From Bradyrhizobium centrolobii (GTDB lineage: Bacteria; Pseudomonadota; Alphaproteobacteria; Rhizobiales; Xanthobacteraceae), in NCBI RefSeq assembly GCF_001641635.1, contig NZ_LUUB01000038.1:181472-218948 (forward strand): 37,477 nucleotides of DNA. The letters run 5' to 3'. Made by a program: the position numbers and the translations under genes. Below are positions 35,829 through 37,477 of the stretch, in pieces. Each line of letters opens with the position of its first letter. Position 1 is the first letter of the stretch. The notes under the pieces were generated by a model, which ran no database searches, was not told the origin of the DNA, and saw only the letters and a program-made list of their open reading frames with translations.

Positions 35829-37477
35829 GGCCCAGGTCGTGTGAAAACTCCGCCTCTGCTATTGTTCTCCAATGAATCGGTGGGACGAGCGATGGCGGGA
35901 TTCGTGGAAGGGGTTGATCGCGGTCAGAGCACGTTGTTCCCCGCGCTGCTCGACGACTACGTGACCGAGGACAATCCGGTGCGTGCGGTCGATGTGTTCG
36001 TCGACGGGCTCGATCTGGATAAGCTCGGCTTCGTTGGCGTCCAGCCATTCGAGACGGGGCGACCCGGCTACCATCCCGGCATGATGCTCAAGCTCTATAT
36101 CTACGGCTACCTCAATCGCGTGCCGTCGAGCCGACGCCTGGAACGGGAATGCCAACGCAATATCGAGATGATCTGGCTGACCGGGCAGTTGGCGCCGGAC
36201 TTCAAGACCATCGCGGATTTCCGCAAGGACAATGGCAAGGCCATTCGTGAGGTCTGCCGCGAGTTCGTCGCACTGTGCCGCAAGCTTGATCTGCTTGCTG
36301 CAGCGAGCGTCGCCATCGATGGATCGAAGTTCAAGGCCGTCAATGCGCGGGACAAGAACTTCACCGAGGCGAAGATGAAGCGGCGCCTGGAGCGGATCGA
36401 CGAGAGCATCGCCCGGTATCTGTCGCAGCTCGAGACCGCCGATCGGCACGGCGATGCGGTGCCTGCGGCGAAGGTTGAGCGGTTGAAGGGCAAGATCGAG
36501 AAGCTCAAGGAGGAGATCGTCCGGCTCACCGCGATCAATACGGAGATGATGAAGAGCGAGGACAAGCAGATCTCGCTGACTGATCCTGACGCGCGGTCGA
36601 TGGCGACAAGTGGCAAGGACACCGGGATCGTTGGCTATAACGTGCAGATTGCAGTTGATACCCAGCATCATCTCATCGTGGCTCACGAGGTGACGAACGT
36701 GGGTACCGATCGCCACCAACTCGCCAACATGGCCAGGCAGGCGCGCGACGAGATGGCTGTCGAGACGCTCGAAGCCGTGGCAGACCGCGGCTATTACGAT
36801 GGAGAGGAGATCCGGGCCTGCGAGGAAGCCGACATCACAGTGACGTTGCCGAAGCCGATGACTTCGGGCGCCAAAGCTGCTGGCCGGTTCGGCAAACAGG
36901 ACTTCGTCTATGTCGCCGCCGACGATGTTTATCGCTGTCCCGCCGGCGAGCGGCTAACTGATCACTATACGAACGTAGAGGATGGAAAGATACTGCGCCG
37001 CTATTGGACAGGCACCTGCAAAACCTGCGCGCTAAAAGCTCAGTGCACGACAGGCACTGAGCGCCGCATCTCACGCTGGGAGCACGAGGCCGTTCTGGAG
37101 AAAGTTCAGGATCGGCTCGACCACAACCCCAATGCAATGGGTGTCCGCCGTCAGACAGCGGAGCACCCGTTCGGCACGTTGAAGTGTTGGATGGGAGCTA
37201 CGCACTTTCTCACGAAAAAGCTGCCAAAGGTGGCCACCGAGATGGCGCTCAACGTGCTCGCCTACAACATGAAGCGCGTGATGATGATCGTGGGCGTAGC
37301 CGGATTGCTGGAGGCGATGCGGGCGTGAGGCTGGCCCCTGCGCGACCAAATCGGCGCCTACATGAAGCTCCTGGCTGCCACTGAGATGACCGGGGGCGAT
37401 CCCACCGAATTGGAAGCTCGGCGGCCGCGAATGCGCCGGCGCGCCCCAAGTTGCGTGATTTTCACACGGCCTGGGCC
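35829..37477 (+). mobile_element. IS1182-type insertion sequence
   Basis: A single transposase gene lies between imperfect terminal inverted repeats. The left end GGCCCAGGTCGTGTGAAAA (35829-35847) matches the complement of 37459-37477 at 18 of 19 bases. The right repeat ends exactly at the window edge, so the true boundary could extend a few bases further and a target duplication cannot be checked. The left flank is the debris region after ribB. Confidence 0.85.
35892..37328 (+). CDS. IS1182-family transposase (DDE)
   Basis: 478 residues from ATG 35892 (MAGFVEGVDRGQSTLFPALL); an earlier in-frame start at 35817 would lie outside the element, so it is rejected. The N-terminal domain has YHPGMMLKLYIYGYLNRVPS and FKTIADFRKDNGKAIREVC. 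The catalytic triad is Asp143 (AIDGSKFKAV), the Asp in AVADRGYYDGEEI, and the Glu in AEHPFGTLKCWMG. A coiled segment of about 70 residues (KMKRRLERIDESIARYLSQL) lies between, and a zinc-type cluster CKTCALKAQC precedes the last motif, as usual for IS1182. The frame is intact, so it may be active. Confidence 0.93.
   Translation: MAGFVEGVDRGQSTLFPALLDDYVTEDNPVRAVDVFVDGLDLDKLGFVGVQPFETGRPGYHPGMMLKLYIYGYLNRVPSSRRLERECQRNIEMIWLTGQLAPDFKTIADFRKDNGKAIREVCREFVALCRKLDLLAAASVAIDGSKFKAVNARDKNFTEAKMKRRLERIDESIARYLSQLETADRHGDAVPAAKVERLKGKIEKLKEEIVRLTAINTEMMKSEDKQISLTDPDARSMATSGKDTGIVGYNVQIAVDTQHHLIVAHEVTNVGTDRHQLANMARQARDEMAVETLEAVADRGYYDGEEIRACEEADITVTLPKPMTSGAKAAGRFGKQDFVYVAADDVYRCPAGERLTDHYTNVEDGKILRRYWTGTCKTCALKAQCTTGTERRISRWEHEAVLEKVQDRLDHNPNAMGVRRQTAEHPFGTLKCWMGATHFLTKKLPKVATEMALNVLAYNMKRVMMIVGVAGLLEAMRA

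Overview
The window looks like chromosome of a GC-rich, plant- or soil-associated alphaproteobacterium, most likely Bradyrhizobium or a close relative. This is a judgement from protein style (an outer-membrane barrel of the type starting DWTGLYVGGHFGYG, alanine-rich signal peptides followed by ADLPVKA), from intergenic palindromes of a kind I associate with that group, and from abundant ABC importers. No rRNA, tRNA or CRISPR array was seen.

Region 1 (1-10239) is a purine/ureide-type uptake and catabolism block. A minus-strand operon runs from 8558 to 2673: Tat-exported BMP-family binding protein, two permeases, a biuret-amidohydrolase-like cysteine hydrolase, a double-domain ATPase and a guanine/nucleoside-type deaminase. 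Two junctions are GTGA overlaps. A zinc amidohydrolase of the allantoate/N-carbamoyl family is transcribed divergently at 8947. A Tsx-like outer-membrane channel gene (1339-2445) and the start of a second, paralogous ATPase (1-772) lie on the other side. Together they suggest outer-membrane entry, periplasmic capture, import, deamination and ring or ureide hydrolysis of nitrogen-rich nucleobase-like compounds.

Region 2 (10352-19209) is gene-poor and scarred. It holds an unrecognised 457-residue protein with a weak resemblance to helical-barrel glycosidases, an IS5-type transposase stub, a broken IS630-type transposase, an intact UDP-glucuronate decarboxylase, a frameshifted DUF2493 fragment, a small zinc-ribbon protein, a broken fused porin (one nonsense codon and two frameshifts that cancel), a DUF2147 secreted protein and several remnants.

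Region 3 (19206-35324) is a sugar-catabolic locus. A DeoR-family regulator diverges from a long plus-strand run: fucose/arabinose-isomerase-like protein, split transketolase (two subunits), FGGY kinase, a CUT2 importer (binding protein, DUF2291 lipoprotein, ATPase, permease), a CUT1 importer without ATPase, a cytoplasmic glycoside hydrolase-like protein (DUF5060/DUF4038 type), and a RibB-like protein. Isomerase plus kinase plus split transketolase is the logic of the known D-apiose -> apulose -> apulose-4-phosphate route. The CUT1 importer and hydrolase would add uptake and intracellular cleavage of a glycoside. This assignment is inference. The 87-bp sequences at 18979 and 35490 are direct repeats bracketing this region.

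Region 4 (35829-37477) is an apparently complete IS1182-type insertion sequence whose right terminal repeat coincides with the end of the window.
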